Part shown: positions 16,688-26,077 of the stretch, piece by piece
How positions within the stretch are numbered: the stretch's first letter is position 1
Layout of the letters: each line of letters starts with the position of its first letter
NCBI RefSeq assembly: GCF_004365875.1
Contig: NZ_SODF01000002.1
Coordinates: 1,986,971-2,050,970 of the forward strand
Source of the DNA: Kribbella kalugense
Lineage (GTDB): Bacteria > Actinomycetota > Actinomycetes > Propionibacteriales > Kribbellaceae
Direction: 5' to 3'
DNA length: 64,000 nucleotides
Program-made: the position numbers and the translations under genes
Notes under the pieces: generated by a model
What the model saw: only the letters and a program-made list of their open reading frames with translations
Told to the model about the DNA's origin: nothing
Database searches by the model: none

Positions 16688-19291
16688 TTACAGATACGAC
16701 GTCAGTCGCTGCTCGCCTGCATTAGCGTGTGTCGAGTGAACGGATCCGGACGGGATCTGTAGCTCTGGGCCGATCGTGGTCAGGCCTGCCCACTCGAATG
16801 GTGTGAGTTCTGGATGACGATGTCGGACCTCGCGTTGGGCTTGCCTGACGGCGTTGGATACGGGGACACCTGCAGCGATGTGCCCAAGGCAGAGCGAGGC
16901 CACCATGGCTGAACCAACGCTGCCGATCTGACCGGTGCCGGCGATGACGCAGTCCGATCCTCCGCGCAGTGCGCCGATGGCCAGGCTCATCGGCTCGGTG
17001 CCGTAGCGGCTGACGGCTGTGCCGGTCCAGCAGCCGTTGAGGATCACAAGCCGGGGAAGGGAAGCGGTCGCGAGTCGGCCGAGCGTCACGTCGGCTCTCA
17101 AGGTCCCAGCTGCCCCTGGCCCCTCGCCGAAGCCGCTCACGTATAAGAGCGAAGCCGCGCTCAGGTCGCCGAGGTCTGTGATCCGCTGATGTCCGTTGGG
17201 CCACTTGTCCAGGGCCGCGAGTTCGTCGTTGTGGCCCGGCAGGCCGTCGTCGAGCATGCTGACGCCAGGCCCCCGCGGATCATCAGTTCGGGCCTCTTGG
17301 CGGTTGTGGAGCAGCAACAGCGTCCGCAGGCTAGGGGTGAGGCGCACGCTGGCGACGTCGGCCAGGAACGTCGGGCCGCGCCGAATTGCGCCGTACGGGA
17401 GCTGCCACAGCCTGGGATCGGGACAGATCACAACGGACTTTGGATCGTCGACGGAGCCTGCCCAGATGCCGTCGTCTGCCAGCAGGAACCGACCGAGATC
17501 CTCCCATTCGGAGCCACGGATCGAATCACCAGCAGCCGTGTCGGTGAGGAGCCGCCGGATGATGCGGTTGATGGCAGGTGTGGCGTGCCGGACATCGACC
17601 TGCCATTTGCCACCGCTGTAGCGGGTACTGCCGATCACGTGCCACTGTTCGTCGGGATCGGCCCAGATCTGCATCGTCACGAGGACATCGGCCAGTCTGT
17701 CGAGATCGTCAGCGGCAATCGTGATGCCGGGTATCGGCAGTAGGTCGGTCTCCGCCGGCGATGCGTCCGGCGAGTCTCCCCGAAGTTCGGCAGCCACCCT
17801 GCGCGCGGCCGCAAAGATCGCCGGCAAGGAGTCCGCCGCAGTGGGTCGGGGTACCTCGGGTGCGACCGGGGTACCGATTAGGAGCTGGTTGAGGAGATCG
17901 GCGCGACCGACCTCGATCGCGCGAACGACTGCTTCCGAGTCCCCGCGCTCGGCGAAGGACAGTACGGCGTGCGCGTAGATCGACTCTCGTTGAGCATGCA
18001 GGTTCGACCGGAGATCGCTGTCGAGTAGTGACGTGCGTTGGGCGTCGGCCGCCGCGAGCGCTGCCCGGAGGGCGAGGACCCGAGTCGTCGGTCGAACGAG
18101 GGCGGGCTCCGGCAGACGGAGAACCTGGAACAGGGCCAGCATTGTCCGGGTGAGATCGGCGCGAGCAGGGTCCGCTGCCGTCGTCAGTACTTGCTCGAGC
18201 TGGACTGCGGCCTGTTCGGCTGGTTCACCGAGATCAAGGATGCTGCGCGCCAGGTGCAGGCGCCAGCGCAGAGCCTCGAGTGTGGACGATCGTTCGTACA
18301 GAGGCCTGGCTCGCTCGAGGGTGCTTCTGACCTCGGTCAGGTCCGCGAGGGTTTGCTGGACTTCGGTCATTTCGATCAGGACTTGACCGAGTCGATAACC
18401 ATCGGCTGCGTAGTCAGTCGCCAACTGCTTGGCGAGTGCCACTGCGTCGCCCGCTTGATCAAGACGGCTCAGACAGGTGACTTGCCGCACTCGCGCGATG
18501 AAGCGATTGTTCTCGCTGATGCCGAGGAACTCCTGCTCAGCTCGCCGATAGGACCGCATCGCTTCCTTGGCTCCGCCGGCGACGAGATCGAGACCACCTT
18601 CCCTCAGTGAGACAAGACCTCGAACCAGCGGCTCGACCTCGGCGGTGTCGGCGAGTCGTCGCGCGGTGAGCAAGGTGGTCCGGGCGGTCTCGAGGTTGCC
18701 GCTGAGCCGGTGCAGGACCGATTTCTGGAGCAGGGCTTTGACCTGGGCGCTCGCGACGCCCGGCTGCCGGATGTGCCGCTCGCAGATCTCGACCGCAGCC
18801 TCGCAGTACCGGATGCCTTCTTGGTAGGCGGCGGCCACTTCGCGGATCGCGGCAAGCTCTCGCCAGGCTGTTGCGTGGGCGAACGCCGTGTCCTCGTCCA
18901 GTTCGGTCCTGAGCAGGCGTTGGTTCCAAGCCTCTGCGATGCGGAACCTGGTTGACAGCCGGTTCCTGGCGGCCAGGAATCTGATCGCCTCGGTCTCGCG
19001 ATGCCGGTCGCCGAGTTCCCTGGCGATTGCTCGTTCGGCGATGAGCAGACGGATGGCGAGACCCGGCGCGTGTCCCGTCCACGCTCGTTCTGACAACGAC
19101 GTGCAGAGGTTGGCCAGGCCGACCAGGTCGCCTGCGTTATACAGCGCCCTGGCCTCGGGGAGCAGCGCTGTCAAGACGTTGCTCAGGGCGGCCGTAGCCG
19201 AGTCCGCGCACAACCGAGCGGCCAGGGCATCGAACTCGTCGGCGGTCATCGCGCCATCGAAGCATCGCGTACCCGCAGGTGTCATCATCAT
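16688..19291 (-). CDS. TPR-CHAT protein with degenerate peptidase centre
   Basis: About 867 residues if started at the first Met of MMMTPAG, or 853 from MTADEF; the longer open frame upstream overlaps the divergent gene and lacks family character. The N-terminal two thirds are helical TPR-like repeats (AEAWNQRLLRTELDE, IRYCEAAVEICERH, SYRRAEQEFLGISENN). The last ~250 residues form a CHAT domain (caspase HetF associated with TPRs). The Cys motif is present as LVILNGCWTG (about 753), but the usual His-Gly motif is LYVSGFGEG (about 718), with Phe where His is expected. In active CHAT peptidases both His and Cys are needed. It is divergent from the TIR gene with only 3 bp between starts. Confidence 0.75.
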   Translation of the reverse strand: MMMTPAGTRCFDGAMTADEFDALAARLCADSATAALSNVLTALLPEARALYNAGDLVGLANLCTSLSERAWTGHAPGLAIRLLIAERAIARELGDRHRETEAIRFLAARNRLSTRFRIAEAWNQRLLRTELDEDTAFAHATAWRELAAIREVAAAYQEGIRYCEAAVEICERHIRQPGVASAQVKALLQKSVLHRLSGNLETARTTLLTARRLADTAEVEPLVRGLVSLREGGLDLVAGGAKEAMRSYRRAEQEFLGISENNRFIARVRQVTCLSRLDQAGDAVALAKQLATDYAADGYRLGQVLIEMTEVQQTLADLTEVRSTLERARPLYERSSTLEALRWRLHLARSILDLGEPAEQAAVQLEQVLTTAADPARADLTRTMLALFQVLRLPEPALVRPTTRVLALRAALAAADAQRTSLLDSDLRSNLHAQRESIYAHAVLSFAERGDSEAVVRAIEVGRADLLNQLLIGTPVAPEVPRPTAADSLPAIFAAARRVAAELRGDSPDASPAETDLLPIPGITIAADDLDRLADVLVTMQIWADPDEQWHVIGSTRYSGGKWQVDVRHATPAINRIIRRLLTDTAAGDSIRGSEWEDLGRFLLADDGIWAGSVDDPKSVVICPDPRLWQLPYGAIRRGPTFLADVASVRLTPSLRTLLLLHNRQEARTDDPRGPGVSMLDDGLPGHNDELAALDKWPNGHQRITDLGDLSAASLLYVSGFGEGPGAAGTLRADVTLGRLATASLPRLVILNGCWTGTAVSRYGTEPMSLAIGALRGGSDCVIAGTGQIGSVGSAMVASLCLGHIAAGVPVSNAVRQAQREVRHRHPELTPFEWAGLTTIGPELQIPSGSVHSTHANAGEQRLTSYL

Positions 19292-19294
19292 GAG

Positions 19295-20632
19295 GTGACC
19301 GAATCGCCACCACCCGCTGCCGTGGTACTCCGCTTCGCGCCGGAGGTGGATCAGCTCCATCGTCAATGGCTTGTCGCGGCAGTGCGGGACGCCGGCCTCG
19401 CAACCGGCGTCGGACTTGACGTCGGCCATAGGTCCACGGAGGACAACGATCACCCGACCGCTGCGGTACTCAATGTTGCGGAGGGAATTGGCGACTGGGC
19501 CGTCGTTGCTCGTGCTGCGCGTGACTGGCTGATCACACGACTGCTTCCGCGCCGCCTCCGAACCCGGGTCGAGATCCAGATTGCCGGCACGGGGGCGGTC
19601 GTCAAGGTCAGCGCCGACGATCCCGATGATGCGTTCCGGCTGCTGAACGAAGCCGTCAGGAGCGCAGGTCCTGTCTCGATGGCGTGGAACGGCAACACCT
19701 GGCAGACGAGTAGTGGCGCGGATGAATCGAGTGTGGTCTCGGAGCCGGGCCGGTTCGACCGCGCTCGTACTGTGTTCGTCGTTCACGGGCGCAACAAGGC
19801 CGCCAGGGAAGGCGTCTTCTCGTTCCTGCGTGCGCTGGGCCTCCATCCCATCGAATGGGCCGAAGCGCTGGCAGGGACGGGCCACGGAGCGCCGTACGTC
19901 GGTGAAGTGCTCGACAGCATCATGTTCAGCGGTCAGGCGATCATCGTGCTCCTGACGCCGGACGAGGTCGCGTACCTGTTGCCCGAACACGCCGACAACG
20001 AACTGGACCCTGCTGTACGGCCGGCCGCGCAGGCTCGGCCGAACGTAATGTTCGAGGCCGGCATGGCCCTGGCGAAGTTTCCCACCCAGACTGTGTTGGT
20101 CCGGATGGGAGATCTACGGACTTTCACCGACCTCGACGGCCGTCATGTCGTGCGACTCGACAACTCCCCTCAGCAGCGGCTGATGCTTGCCCAGCGGCTG
20201 AAAGCCATCGGCTGCGACGTGGACATGGGCGGAAAGGACTGGCTGTCGGCTGGGGACCTGACGCCACCCAAAGGTCCCGACCTCTCGTCGGCAGCGGCTG
20301 AGCGCCCTGCCTCGCCCGACGCCGTCTCGGACGGCACGGCGAGGTCAGGAGTACAAGTCCTGACTGACGAACTGGAGTTGACGCGGTGTGTGGTGGTGCG
20401 TGCGACTGGTGGGGACTTCACCGTCCACGGTGAGGCTACGAACACGAGCACGCGACAGATCAGCGCATTCCTCAAAGCCACCTACTACGATGCCAACCGC
20501 GTGATCATCGGGACGGCCAGCGGCGTGGTCAATCAGCTGAACCCGAATGCGACCAAGACGTTCTCGCTGGTGACGCTCGACGACGTGACCGGCTATGCGG
20601 ATTTCTCGGTGCAGGTCGACACCGTCATCTGA
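19295..20632 (+). CDS. TIR-like NAD-targeting effector with FxLYD C-terminal domain
   Basis: 445 residues in three parts. Residues 1-140 resemble an effector-associated alpha/beta domain (ARDWLITRLLPRRLRTRVEI, then GAVVKVSADDPDDAFRLL). Residues ~155-300 form the TIR-like domain of the bacterial CAP12 / PF10137 type: TVFVVHGRNKAAREGVFSFL, then VLDSIMFSGQAIIVLLTPDE and ARPNVMFEAGMALAKFP, whose Glu is the expected NADase residue. Residues ~362-445 look like an FxLYD domain (GDFTVHGEATNTSTRQIS, then ATYYDANRVIIGTASG). The GTG start is apparently leaderless. Its TGA overlaps the next ATG, coupling it to the STAND gene. Confidence 0.78.
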   Translation: MTESPPPAAVVLRFAPEVDQLHRQWLVAAVRDAGLATGVGLDVGHRSTEDNDHPTAAVLNVAEGIGDWAVVARAARDWLITRLLPRRLRTRVEIQIAGTGAVVKVSADDPDDAFRLLNEAVRSAGPVSMAWNGNTWQTSSGADESSVVSEPGRFDRARTVFVVHGRNKAAREGVFSFLRALGLHPIEWAEALAGTGHGAPYVGEVLDSIMFSGQAIIVLLTPDEVAYLLPEHADNELDPAVRPAAQARPNVMFEAGMALAKFPTQTVLVRMGDLRTFTDLDGRHVVRLDNSPQQRLMLAQRLKAIGCDVDMGGKDWLSAGDLTPPKGPDLSSAAAERPASPDAVSDGTARSGVQVLTDELELTRCVVVRATGGDFTVHGEATNTSTRQISAFLKATYYDANRVIIGTASGVVNQLNPNATKTFSLVTLDDVTGYADFSVQVDTVI

Positions 20633-22749
20633 TGACTGAGCCGGCGCGGAACGAGTTCAGTGGCTCTGCCCAGTTCGTCGTACAGGCAGGGTCGATCACG
20701 GGTGACGTCAACCTGGGTGGCCTCAGCGTGTGGGTCGCGCCGAGTCAGTTGCCGCCGGCCTCTCGAGCCTTCGTCGGACGGGACCACGAGCTCGCGATGC
20801 TGGACAGCGCGTTGCTGCCAGGAGGAGCCGGCGTCGCACTCGTCACGGGAGCACCGGGGACCGGGAAGACCGAGCTGGCGCTTCAGTGGGCGAGCACGTC
20901 TGTCGACGCGTTCGAGGACGGCTTCATCTACCTTGACCTTCAGGGATGGGGAGTTCAATCTCCAGTTCCTGCTGAGGTAGCCGTCGGCGACGTGCTCATG
21001 TCACTCGGAGTTCGCCCCGCGGACTTGCCGCCCGGCCTGCCTGCCCGCAGGTCGATGTTCCGGACTCGCATCGCGGGGCGAAAGCTGTTGCTGTTGCTGG
21101 ACAACGTGCGTTCCTCCGCCGATGTCGCGTCGCTGATGCCTGGATCGTCGAGCTGCTCCGTCCTGGTGACGAGTCGCCACGACCTGTCGTCGCTTGTGAT
21201 CCGGCAAGGCGCTGTGCGAGTCCGTCTCGGGGAACTGGAGAGCTCCGAAGCAGTGCAGCTACTGAGTCGCTTCGTGGGCTCCAGAGGGGACGCCGAGACG
21301 GCGCGCCTCGAGACCCTGGCATCGCTGTGCGGTCGGTTGCCGCTCGCGTTGGTCATGGCCGCGGAGACCTTCGTCACGCGGCCGGAGGCTTCCGTCACCT
21401 CGGTTGTCGAGGAGCTGTCCGGCGAGGGCGACCGACTGCCCAAGTTGCGCAGTACCGACCAAGGACTCGATGTCAGAGAGGTCATCTCCTGGTCCTACGG
21501 CCTGCTCGACGGGTTGAGCAGACGGGCCTTCCTCGGCGTCGGTGTGATTCCAGGACGGTCGTTCACACCTGGGGTGGTGGCTGCGGTAACGGGCCTGTCC
21601 GCCGGCGAGGCCAGTTCGGCGTTGCGGCGGTTGGCGGGATCGCACCTGATCTTCGAGGTGTCGGTGAACCGCTATCAAGCCCATGACATCCTCCGTCTCT
21701 TCGCAAGCGAGACGTCGCGCGACGAGCTCGGTGAAGTGGAGATGTTGGTCGGGTGGAAGAGGCTTTGCGACTACTACCTGCTGCTTGCCCGCCGGGCCGA
21801 CGCGCTCATCGCGCCCGGCAGATTTCAAACCGGGATCGACGAGGACGACAGCGACCTGGACGAGTGTGTGGTGCCGGACCTCGATGATCCGCAGGACGCT
21901 CTCCGGTTGCTGAACACCGAGCGACTGAACGTCGTAGCGACCTGCAGGCTCGAACATCCGGCGCTGGATCGACGGCTATGGCGATTGGCCCAGTTGTACC
22001 GGGGGTACTTCTTCCTGACGAAGCAGCTCGACAGCTGGCTGGAGGTTCAGCTCTTGGCAGTCGATGCCGCGGTCCGTTCTGGAGACCGTGACGGCGAGGC
22101 CATGGCGCGAGGCGATCTCGGGCTGGCACTTGACGAACAGCGGCAGGGCACAGCTGCCTTGGAGCAGTTCGAACGAGCCGACCGGATCTTCGCCGAGCAG
22201 GGCAATGAGCACGGGCGTCATACGATGATGGGCCGGAAGGCTCGCATCCTGCGCTCGCGTGGTGATCCCCGAGCAGCCAAGGAGCTGCTCGAGACTGCCC
22301 TCACCTTCTACCAGGCCGCCGGCAACCGTCGGAACAGCGCGATCACGTTGCGCAGCCTCGCGTTGGCGGAGCTGGACTGTGGAGACATCGACCAATCGGT
22401 CGCCCATCTGCGGGAGTCCGCTCGCATCTGTGCCGCCGACGGTCTCGACCTGGAGGGCGCGATGAGCCAGAACTCCTTGGGGACGGCGCTTGTCCGTGCC
22501 GGCGATCGGACGGGAGCCGAGACGGCGTACCGGTCCGCGCTCGCGGCAGCCAACGAATGCGGCGCTACCTATGAGGAGGCGCGCGCGCTTCGTGGCCTGG
22601 CAGCGCTGCTGGTGGACATCGATGAGGCAGGCGCAGTGCAGTACCTGGAGAAGGCGCGTGTCTTGCTGGCCGGCCTCGCTTCCCCCGAGCTGGCCGACGT
22701 CGAACGCCAGCTCCAGATCATTCTTGGGCGTCCTCCAACAGCTGATTGA
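20632..22749 (+). CDS. STAND (NB-ARC) ATPase with TPR sensor
   Basis: 705 residues. It begins with a short tag, FSGSAQFVVQAGSITGDVNL. The NB-ARC core follows: FVGRDHELAMLD, Walker A GAPGTGKTELAL (about 73-84), Walker B LLLLLDNVRS, sensor SVLVTSRHDLSSL and GRLPLAL (GxP). The C-terminal ~300 residues are TPR repeats (LGLALDEQRQGTAALEQFER, then ALTFYQAAGNRRNSAITLRS). STAND proteins oligomerise when the TPR part meets a trigger. Coupled by a 1-bp stop/start overlap to the TIR gene, so it probably senses and activates that effector. Its end overlaps the convergent TIR-STAND gene by 32 bp. Confidence 0.85.
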   Translation: MTEPARNEFSGSAQFVVQAGSITGDVNLGGLSVWVAPSQLPPASRAFVGRDHELAMLDSALLPGGAGVALVTGAPGTGKTELALQWASTSVDAFEDGFIYLDLQGWGVQSPVPAEVAVGDVLMSLGVRPADLPPGLPARRSMFRTRIAGRKLLLLLDNVRSSADVASLMPGSSSCSVLVTSRHDLSSLVIRQGAVRVRLGELESSEAVQLLSRFVGSRGDAETARLETLASLCGRLPLALVMAAETFVTRPEASVTSVVEELSGEGDRLPKLRSTDQGLDVREVISWSYGLLDGLSRRAFLGVGVIPGRSFTPGVVAAVTGLSAGEASSALRRLAGSHLIFEVSVNRYQAHDILRLFASETSRDELGEVEMLVGWKRLCDYYLLLARRADALIAPGRFQTGIDEDDSDLDECVVPDLDDPQDALRLLNTERLNVVATCRLEHPALDRRLWRLAQLYRGYFFLTKQLDSWLEVQLLAVDAAVRSGDRDGEAMARGDLGLALDEQRQGTAALEQFERADRIFAEQGNEHGRHTMMGRKARILRSRGDPRAAKELLETALTFYQAAGNRRNSAITLRSLALAELDCGDIDQSVAHLRESARICAADGLDLEGAMSQNSLGTALVRAGDRTGAETAYRSALAAANECGATYEEARALRGLAALLVDIDEAGAVQYLEKARVLLAGLASPELADVERQLQIILGRPPTAD

Positions 22750-25621
22750 TCCAGTTCCGCACTCGCTGGGCGATTTCCACCTCGCGCTCGAGGACAGCGA
22801 GTTCCTCCGGTGGGCAGTCCTCGCTGTCGAGGGCGTCATCGCGACAGTCCGCGAGGCCGCCGTACGCGTCGTCCGCCAGAACAGCAGCTACGTCGACGTT
22901 CCCGTCGAGGTGATCTGCCACGGCTTGGCAGTAGGCCAGGTAGGCGGTTGCCGCCATCGTCCGCGAATCGTCGCTGCCGTACGCTGCGACGCAGGCAGCC
23001 TGCAGGTCTACGGCCGCATTCGTCAGCTCTATCTCGAGATCGACGTGGTCGCGGTCGAGGCGAACCTCACCGAGAGAGAGGTCGCCTTCGGCGATGGCCG
23101 ACGCCGGCGCGTCGCCTGGGTCGATCTGTGCTGGAGCCAGACGGGCCAGTTCGGTACGAAGGAGGTTCAGCATCGTCGTCATGGTGCTTGGGTGGGCCGG
23201 CCCCTGAGCGACAAGTCTGCGGAGAAACAGGTCCTGGAAGGTCTTGTCCGGATCGCGCACCTCATGTTGCAGGAGAATGAGATTCTCCAGCGCATCGAGA
23301 GTGTCCGGCTGCGTTTCCCCGTATCTACTGGCGCGGCCGGCGTACACCCGGGCTGTCAGTTCGAGTGCGTCGCGTGGACGGCCGAGTCGGCGGTGACTGA
23401 GGGCTAGGCTGTTGAGCACGTCGAGAACCGCTGGGTCGTCCGCGGATGCAACGAGCTGCCACCGGGATTGAGCGACCAGCAAGAGACGGTGAGAAGTCAG
23501 TCGGCGGCGACGCAGTTCCGTTGGAGATCCGTCCAGGTAGGCATAGGCGATCGCCAGGTTGCCGAGCGCGATCAGCGTCTCACGATGACTGGGACCCAGA
23601 CTGCGGTAGCGCCATTGGTAAGCATCGCGGAAGGCCTCGTGCGCCTTTCGGAACTCTCGCGCGTCGAAGTACGACACAGCCAGATTGCTCCGCGCGGTCC
23701 AGGTCTCAGGCTGGTTTTCACCGACCTCGCACTCGAGGTCGGCTATTGCCCGCTGCTTGAGTTCGAGCGCTCTGCTCAGGTCACCGGTGAGTCCGACCGC
23801 GACCGACAGACCGACAAGGGCGGCGTACCGCGTCATCGCGTCGACGTGGGTCGACCTGAGGCAGGCGTCGTGCAGCGCGGTGAACGATGCGACGGCCGTG
23901 CTCGGAGCGTCGTACTCGACCTGGACCCGGCCCGTTTCGTGGAGCAGATGGTGATCGCCGCTGGACATGACTGTGGTGTCGCCACCGGGGAGCAAGCCGA
24001 CGACGGCGCGTACGTGAGGCAGATGGCGGAGAAGGTCGCCGGGAGCCCGGTCACCGTCCGCCGCCTCCACGATGGACGTGAGCCTCCCCACCGCGCGCTC
24101 CCGAAGGCGATCCCTGCCGGCAGGACCGGTGTGGATCCGGATCGCGCGCGCCGTGAGCGCGTGCATGACGAAGGCGTCGTCGCCGACCGGCGTCATCAGC
24201 CCACGTACGCACGCTTGGCCCAATGCCTCGGGTATGTCGTTCGCCGTCACGATGTGCTCGATCAGGGTCATCGGGATCGGTGCCGGCGACAGCACACTCG
24301 CAGCAGACAGCACCTGTTGCGTATCGGGATCGAGTGTGTCGAAGCTGCGGATCAGGACCCGCGAGAACGATCTGGCCAGGCCGGTGCCGAGATCTCCGAT
24401 GAACTGTGTTGCCAGCTCCAAACCATCCGGCTCCGCAGCCGACAAGGAGGTGAGCAGGTCCGGATAGCCTGCAAAGTCACGTTGCACGGTGAGGCCGGCT
24501 GCCAGCCGGAGACCCAGTGGATGTGCGTCGAGGAGCGTGACGAGGTCGGCGACCGCTCGCCGATCGTCGGCGTTGCGCGCCGGTGTGTGGGCCGTCAGGA
24601 TCCCGCGTGCGGCTTCGGGATCGAGCCGTCCGAGATCCAGTTCCTCGGAGATCCGGCGCAGAAGGTTGAACCGGCCTCGGGTCGTGAGGAGAGTCTTGCC
24701 CAGTGCAGTCGGAGCGGACATCCATTCGACGCTGTCGCCGGCCGTCGAGGGGACGTCGTCGACGAGCCACAGGTACGGCGAACCATTCGTGCTGAGCATC
24801 GCGCGCAGTGCGACGAGCGGTCCTTGATCACCCGGCGGGATGTACAGCGCCAGTTGTTCGGCGATCCTCCGCACTGCAGTCAGGTACCTCGACCGAAGAG
24901 TGAGATCGGTCCCGGCGAAGCGGGGGTCGCTGCCGCCCAAGCGGATCACGAAGACACCGCCGGGATGGTCCCGCGCGAACCAGCGCGCGTACTGAAGGCA
25001 GAGATCGGTCTTTCCCTCACCACCTGACGCCCGGACAGCGACCACCGACTGGCCGAGGTCGTCGTTCTTCTCGCGAGCGCGGAGGCTCTCGTGCAGGTCC
25101 CACAGTTCGGCTCCGCGGCCGCGGAAGAACGGGTCTCTTGCTACCTCCTCCGGCCACCAGGCGGGCACTGGCAGAGCGGGCGCGTCACCGAACGAACGAC
25201 CGTCGACTTCGCTGACCTTGCGGGCGATCGTGTCCGCGAGTTCGGCCGGAGGCCGGCCGTCACGCGGCAGCCGGAACCGCTTCAGCTCGCGCGGCCGGAG
25301 CTCGCGCACCGCGACGTCCTGTGTGACTGCGAGCACGCGACGAGTGCTCCCGCTGTCGAGGGAGTAGGCGGCCGTCAGCGCCTGGTGAAGCTCGTCACGG
25401 CAATGCGGGCTGATCGGAAAGCGAGGCGTGACGAGCGCGACTAAGGTTCGTGAGGACCGCAAAGCGTCCTGGATCGATTCGGTCAAGGGGTCCCAGTCCT
25501 CGAGGCCGATCTCGTCGCGGAAGACGCGGAGTCCCCGCTCGACCAGAGCGATGCGGAGTGCCTCCGCGCTCTCCTGGTCCTCCCACTTGTAGCACAGGAA
25601 CACGTCGTGCCGGGCCGCCAC
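22718..25621 (-). CDS. TIR-STAND-TPR fusion protein
   Basis: About 967 residues from the GTG of VAARHDVFLCYKW; the 89 residues of open frame upstream are Arg/Pro/Ser-rich and unlikely to be coding. Residues 1-130 are a TIR domain: DVFLCYKWEDQESAEALRIA, FRDEIGLEDWDPL, and SPHCRDELHQAL with the likely catalytic Glu. The NB-ARC core follows with P-loop ASGGEGKTDLCLQYA (about 196-210) and YLWLVDDVPS. The C-terminal ~450 residues are TPR-like (LEARSNLA pattern, VGENQPETWTARSNLAVSYF, LDALENLILLQHEV). This is the one-chain form of the TIR-STAND immune architecture: NAD depletion after sensing, by analogy with described bacterial TIR-STANDs. Confidence 0.82.
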   Translation of the reverse strand: MAARHDVFLCYKWEDQESAEALRIALVERGLRVFRDEIGLEDWDPLTESIQDALRSSRTLVALVTPRFPISPHCRDELHQALTAAYSLDSGSTRRVLAVTQDVAVRELRPRELKRFRLPRDGRPPAELADTIARKVSEVDGRSFGDAPALPVPAWWPEEVARDPFFRGRGAELWDLHESLRAREKNDDLGQSVVAVRASGGEGKTDLCLQYARWFARDHPGGVFVIRLGGSDPRFAGTDLTLRSRYLTAVRRIAEQLALYIPPGDQGPLVALRAMLSTNGSPYLWLVDDVPSTAGDSVEWMSAPTALGKTLLTTRGRFNLLRRISEELDLGRLDPEAARGILTAHTPARNADDRRAVADLVTLLDAHPLGLRLAAGLTVQRDFAGYPDLLTSLSAAEPDGLELATQFIGDLGTGLARSFSRVLIRSFDTLDPDTQQVLSAASVLSPAPIPMTLIEHIVTANDIPEALGQACVRGLMTPVGDDAFVMHALTARAIRIHTGPAGRDRLRERAVGRLTSIVEAADGDRAPGDLLRHLPHVRAVVGLLPGGDTTVMSSGDHHLLHETGRVQVEYDAPSTAVASFTALHDACLRSTHVDAMTRYAALVGLSVAVGLTGDLSRALELKQRAIADLECEVGENQPETWTARSNLAVSYFDAREFRKAHEAFRDAYQWRYRSLGPSHRETLIALGNLAIAYAYLDGSPTELRRRRLTSHRLLLVAQSRWQLVASADDPAVLDVLNSLALSHRRLGRPRDALELTARVYAGRASRYGETQPDTLDALENLILLQHEVRDPDKTFQDLFLRRLVAQGPAHPSTMTTMLNLLRTELARLAPAQIDPGDAPASAIAEGDLSLGEVRLDRDHVDLEIELTNAAVDLQAACVAAYGSDDSRTMAATAYLAYCQAVADHLDGNVDVAAVLADDAYGGLADCRDDALDSEDCPPEELAVLEREVEIAQRVRNWINQLLEDAQE

Positions 25622-25719
25622 GAGCTCACTGTGGCAGCGGCATGGCCAACTGACAAGGCTGGGCGTCCAAGCGGGGGTACCATCGTCAGCACGGTTGGTC
25701 AGTGTGGAGGGGGAGCCCA

Positions 25720-26049
25720 GTGGAGCCGATTCTGATTTCGATCGCGGCTGCGATCGCCGCCAAGGGCGCCGGCAGCGTCTATGACCTGGTGAAGCGGCGC
25801 TTCGGCCGAGATCCAGAGGCGATGAAGGAACTCGAGGCTGCTGAGACTGCGCCTGCTGATCCCGCAGCGGTCGAGGCGTTGGCCGCACGTCTCGATCTCG
25901 TCCGCTCGGCAGACCCGTCCTTCGCCGCGGAGTTGAACCGGGTGTGGGACGAGGTCCCGAAGGACCAGCGCGTCGTCAACCAGATCTCAGGTCCGGTGTC
26001 GGGCAAGGTCGTCCAGGCCGGTGAGGTGACGGGCAACATCAACTTCTGA
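25720..26049 (+). CDS. Small effector-associated adaptor-like protein with VVQAG tag
   Basis: 109 residues from the GTG with GGGAG upstream. It has an N-terminal hydrophobic helix (PILISIAAAIAAKGAGSVYD) and helical middle (AAVEALAARLDLVRSADPSF, AELNRVWDEV). The very end is SGPVSGKVVQAGEVTGNINF. That closing phrase matches the N-terminal tag of the STAND at 20632 (FVVQAGSITGDVNL). Proteins of this build are common beside conflict genes in actinobacteria and look like adaptors. It is divergent from the TIR-STAND gene with 98 bp between. Confidence 0.6.
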   Translation: MEPILISIAAAIAAKGAGSVYDLVKRRFGRDPEAMKELEAAETAPADPAAVEALAARLDLVRSADPSFAAELNRVWDEVPKDQRVVNQISGPVSGKVVQAGEVTGNINF

Positions 26050-26077
26050 CCGATCCGCTGCCTGCGTTGCATGCGAG

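Noticed and set aside
19292..19990. Extension of the CHAT gene to a 1100-residue protein
   Set aside because: The extra segment lies antisense to the TIR gene N-terminus and looks like shadow sequence.
23468..25027. 519-residue plus-strand frame opposite the TIR-STAND gene
   Set aside because: Antisense shadow of a gene with clear P-loop and TPR sequence; no motif of its own.
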